Positions 54,360 through 56,463 of a stretch of DNA of 56,463 nucleotides are shown piece by piece. The notes under the pieces were generated by a model that saw nothing but the letters and a program-made list of their open reading frames with translations, searched no databases and was not told the DNA's origin. Position 1 is the first letter of the stretch. Each line of letters starts with the position of its first letter. The position numbers and the translations under genes are program-made. Source of the DNA: Verrucomicrobiia bacterium. GTDB taxonomy: Bacteria; Verrucomicrobiota; Verrucomicrobiia; Limisphaerales; DSYF01. The stretch spans positions 1 through 56,463 of the forward strand of contig DASTWL010000069.1 of the NCBI GenBank assembly GCA_035765895.1, in the 5' to 3' direction.

Positions 54360-55919
54360 ATGAATGGATTCTCCAGCTGCGCCCTTTTGCTGGCGGGGCT
54401 GCTGGCCGGACCCGTTGGGGCTGCCACGCCCAAACCGAACATCGTGTTGATCTACGCGGATGATCTTGGGTTCGGCGATTTGTCATGCTACGGCGCTCAT
54501 CGGGTGGCCACGCCCAACGTGGACCGGCTGGCGCGCGAAGGGTTGCGCTTCGTCAACGGCTACGCCACCTCGGCCACCTGCACGCCTTCGCGGTTTTCCC
54601 TGTTGACGGGAGAATACGCCTTCCGCCAGTCCGGCACTGGCGTGTTGCCGGGCAATGCGCCGCTCATCATCCACGCCGGCACCTTGACGCTGCCGGGCAT
54701 TTTGCAGCGCGCGGGCTACACCACTGCGGCAATTGGCAAATGGCATCTGGGTCTGGGCGCGACGAATGCGGCGCTCGACTGGAACGGCGACATCCAGCCA
54801 GGGCCGTTGGAGGTCGGCTTTGATCATTGTTTCCTCATTCCGGCCACACCGGATCGCGTGCCGTGCGTTTATGTCCAGGACCATCGCGTCCGCAATCTCG
54901 ATCCGGCCGACCCCATTCGCGTCAGCTACGGAAAACCCATTCCCGGCGAAGTCACCTATAAAACCGTTGATCCTGGCACGCTGAAAATGACTTCGGACGC
55001 CGGCCACAACAATGCCGTGATCAACGGCATTGGACGCATCGGTTACATGACGGGCGGTCGGGCGGCGTTGTGGCAGGATGACAAGATCGAAGACGAACTG
55101 GCGCAGCAGGCCGTGCAGTTCATTGAAAAGCAGAAGGACCATCCGTTCTTTCTCTACTACGCCTCACACGACATTCATGTGCCGCGCGTGCCAAACAAAC
55201 GTTTTGCCGGTAAAACCGGCATGGGGCCGCGCGGCGACGAAATTGCCGAGTTCGACTGGGCCGTGGGCCAGATTCTTCAGACGCTCGACCGGCTCAAGCT
55301 CACCGACAACACGCTGGTGATTTTGAGCAGCGACAACGGTCCGGTGCTCGATGACGGCTACAATGACGACGCGAACGAGAAGCTGGGCGATCACCGGCCG
55401 GCGGGGCCGTTGCGCGCCGGCAAATACAGCATCTTCGAAGGCGGAACCCGGGTGCCGTTGATTGTGAAGTGGCCGGGCCAGGTCAAACCCGGCGTGTCCG
55501 AGGCGCTGGTCAGCCAGGTGGATTTTGCGGCATCCCTGGCGGCATTGACGGAGCAGGGGCTGGCGCCAGCCGACGTGCCCGACAGTGAAAACGTGCTGCC
55601 CGCATTGCTGGGGCAATCCGCCACCGGCCGCGTCAGTCTGGTGCAATACGATCAGCGCCGCGAACGGGCCTTGCGGGCCGGCCATTGGAAATTCATTCCG
55701 CCGGGCGCCGCGAGCGACGGCCTGGGGCCCTGGCAAAACGTTAAAATTCCGGCACCGGGCCTGTTGTTTGATCTCGCGAAAGACCCGGGCGAAACCAACA
55801 ACCTGGCCGGCGCCTTTCCCGACAAGGTGGTCGCCATGGCGGCTGAGCTGGCGGCCATCACGGCGAAGCCGCCGGCCCGACCGGCCACGCCGAATCAACC
55901 GGTTGCGAGCAAAGAATGA
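54360..55919 (+). CDS. Secreted S1 arylsulfatase-type sulfatase
   Basis: A 519-residue sulfatase with signal peptide (CALLLAGLLAGPVGA) and the usual core KPNIVLIYADDLGFGDLSCYG. Cys74 in CTPSRFS is the formylglycine site, followed by LLTGEYAFR, IGKWHLGLG, FFLYYASHDIHVPRVPNKRF, VILSSDNGPV, GKYSIFEGGTRVP and DFAASLAAL. The GDHRPAGPLRAGKYS stretch is typical of the arylsulfatase-A-like bacterial subfamily. The ATG at 54360 is used; a TTG two codons upstream is less likely. Its stop is 40 bases before the third sulfatase start, so the three probably form one transcript. Confidence 0.92.
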   Translation: MNGFSSCALLLAGLLAGPVGAATPKPNIVLIYADDLGFGDLSCYGAHRVATPNVDRLAREGLRFVNGYATSATCTPSRFSLLTGEYAFRQSGTGVLPGNAPLIIHAGTLTLPGILQRAGYTTAAIGKWHLGLGATNAALDWNGDIQPGPLEVGFDHCFLIPATPDRVPCVYVQDHRVRNLDPADPIRVSYGKPIPGEVTYKTVDPGTLKMTSDAGHNNAVINGIGRIGYMTGGRAALWQDDKIEDELAQQAVQFIEKQKDHPFFLYYASHDIHVPRVPNKRFAGKTGMGPRGDEIAEFDWAVGQILQTLDRLKLTDNTLVILSSDNGPVLDDGYNDDANEKLGDHRPAGPLRAGKYSIFEGGTRVPLIVKWPGQVKPGVSEALVSQVDFAASLAALTEQGLAPADVPDSENVLPALLGQSATGRVSLVQYDQRRERALRAGHWKFIPPGAASDGLGPWQNVKIPAPGLLFDLAKDPGETNNLAGAFPDKVVAMAAELAAITAKPPARPATPNQPVASKE

Positions 55920-55959
55920 ACGGCGTGCGCGGGCGAGATTCCGTCGGCTCTGTTTTGAA

Positions 55960-56463
55960 ATGAATCGTTCTCGAACCAACTCCCGTTCTGGGGCCGCGCT
56001 CTCTTGGGCGCGCGTGTGGTGCTTGGTTGGAGCCATGGTGGGTGGCGCCGGGCCGGTCCACGCCGCGCCGCCGGCGCATCCCAACATCATTTTCATCCTG
56101 GCCGATGATCTCGGTTGGGGTGATTTGGGGGTGTTCTACCAGAATGACCGCCGTGCGGCCGCCGTGCGCAGCCGGCCTTGGATGGTGACTCCCCATCTGG
56201 ACAAGCTGGCGGCGGCGGGGGCGCAACTCCGGGATCACTATTGTGCCGCGCCGGTTTGCGCGCCCTCGCGGGCGTCGCTGCTGCTGGGCGTCAGCCAGGG
56301 CCATGCGAATGTGCGCGACAACCAGTTTGACAAGGCGCTGGAAAACAACCACACGCTGGCCACGGTGCTCAAGCAGGCGGGTTACACCACTGTGGCGGTG
56401 GGCAAATGGGGATTGCAGGGCGATGACCCCGCGGCTGACAATCCCGCGGCGTGGCCGGCCTTC
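55960..56463 (+). CDS. Third secreted sulfatase, cut by the right edge
   Basis: A frame starting with ATG at 55960 that stays open to the window end (168 codons, no stop). Signal peptide (WCLVGAMVGGAGPVHA), then PNIIFILADDLGWGDLGVFYQ. Cys100 in CAPSRASLLLG is the formylglycine site and GKWGLQGDDPAADN the next family segment. After the first motif comes an insertion (NDRRAAAVRSRPWMVTPH) that distinguishes it from the other two sulfatases. The rest of the gene lies outside. Confidence 0.88.
   Translation, partial: MNRSRTNSRSGAALSWARVWCLVGAMVGGAGPVHAAPPAHPNIIFILADDLGWGDLGVFYQNDRRAAAVRSRPWMVTPHLDKLAAAGAQLRDHYCAAPVCAPSRASLLLGVSQGHANVRDNQFDKALENNHTLATVLKQAGYTTVAVGKWGLQGDDPAADNPAAWPAF

Overview
The window (about 56 kb, GC-rich, tightly packed, many 4-bp ATGA/GTGA overlaps) looks like a chromosomal segment of a Verrucomicrobiota bacterium, most likely of the Pedosphaerales/Limisphaerales type. 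The reasons are gene content rather than a marker gene. There are runs of secreted sulfatases and glycosidases without SusC/SusD, a LamG/InlB-repeat giant protein, DUF3472 and DUF5054-like proteins, a GbsR-DCC-DUF2071-SDR39U1 operon, weak Shine-Dalgarno signals and short palindromic intergenic repeats. The lineage is an inference.

Layout. 1-0.5 kb: the tail of an unrecognised gene and a small orphan gene. 0.9-4.6 kb: a GbsR/MarR regulator followed by DCC thiol-oxidoreductase, DUF2071, SDR39U1 epimerase and a second DUF2071 gene. 4.7-13.6 kb: housekeeping block with asnS, a Tat-type metallophosphatase, a complete NitT/TauT-type ABC importer, NAD-malic enzyme, a primary sigma factor and a tRNA that is tRNA-Ile2 (CAT) by body sequence. 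13.8-56.5 kb: a long accessory glycan region. It holds a clan GH-D-like glycosidase, a 1741-residue kelch/LamG/InlB-repeat protein, tdh and a cysteine synthase homologue, DUF3472 plus a second GH-D-like enzyme, and a leftward operon (GntR, ROK kinase, phosphomannose-isomerase-like, sugar MFS). Divergent from that operon is a rightward series: GH38-like, HupE/UreJ-like, GH2, DUF5054/GH38-like, a (alpha/alpha)6-type enzyme, kbl, two parallel beta-helix proteins (one GH110-like), GH95, and three sulfatases, the last cut by the window edge.

How it fits together. The secreted sulfatases, GH110, GH95, GH2, GH38-like and GH-D-like enzymes would strip sulfate and terminal sugars from a complex, probably galactose/fucose/mannose-containing sulfated glycan. 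The MFS carrier, ROK kinase and isomerase-like protein would bring released hexose into central metabolism under the GntR regulator, for which a 20-bp palindrome overlaps the likely promoter of the GH38 gene. Substrate and flow are inference.

The most striking non-coding signal is CACCC-N3-TGTGGTAT. It is exact at three intergenic sites, near-exact at a fourth and degenerate at a fifth. In the four best sites it lies 20-22 nt upstream of an A/T-rich -10-like hexamer (three of them ending in TAAC), in front of the GH-D gene, the giant protein, GH2 and kbl. The degenerate copy precedes tdh. It looks like a class-II activator site or an alternative promoter element that joins glycan genes with the threonine-to-glycine pathway, whose two genes, often adjacent in other bacteria, here sit 22 kb apart at either side of the glycosidase block.
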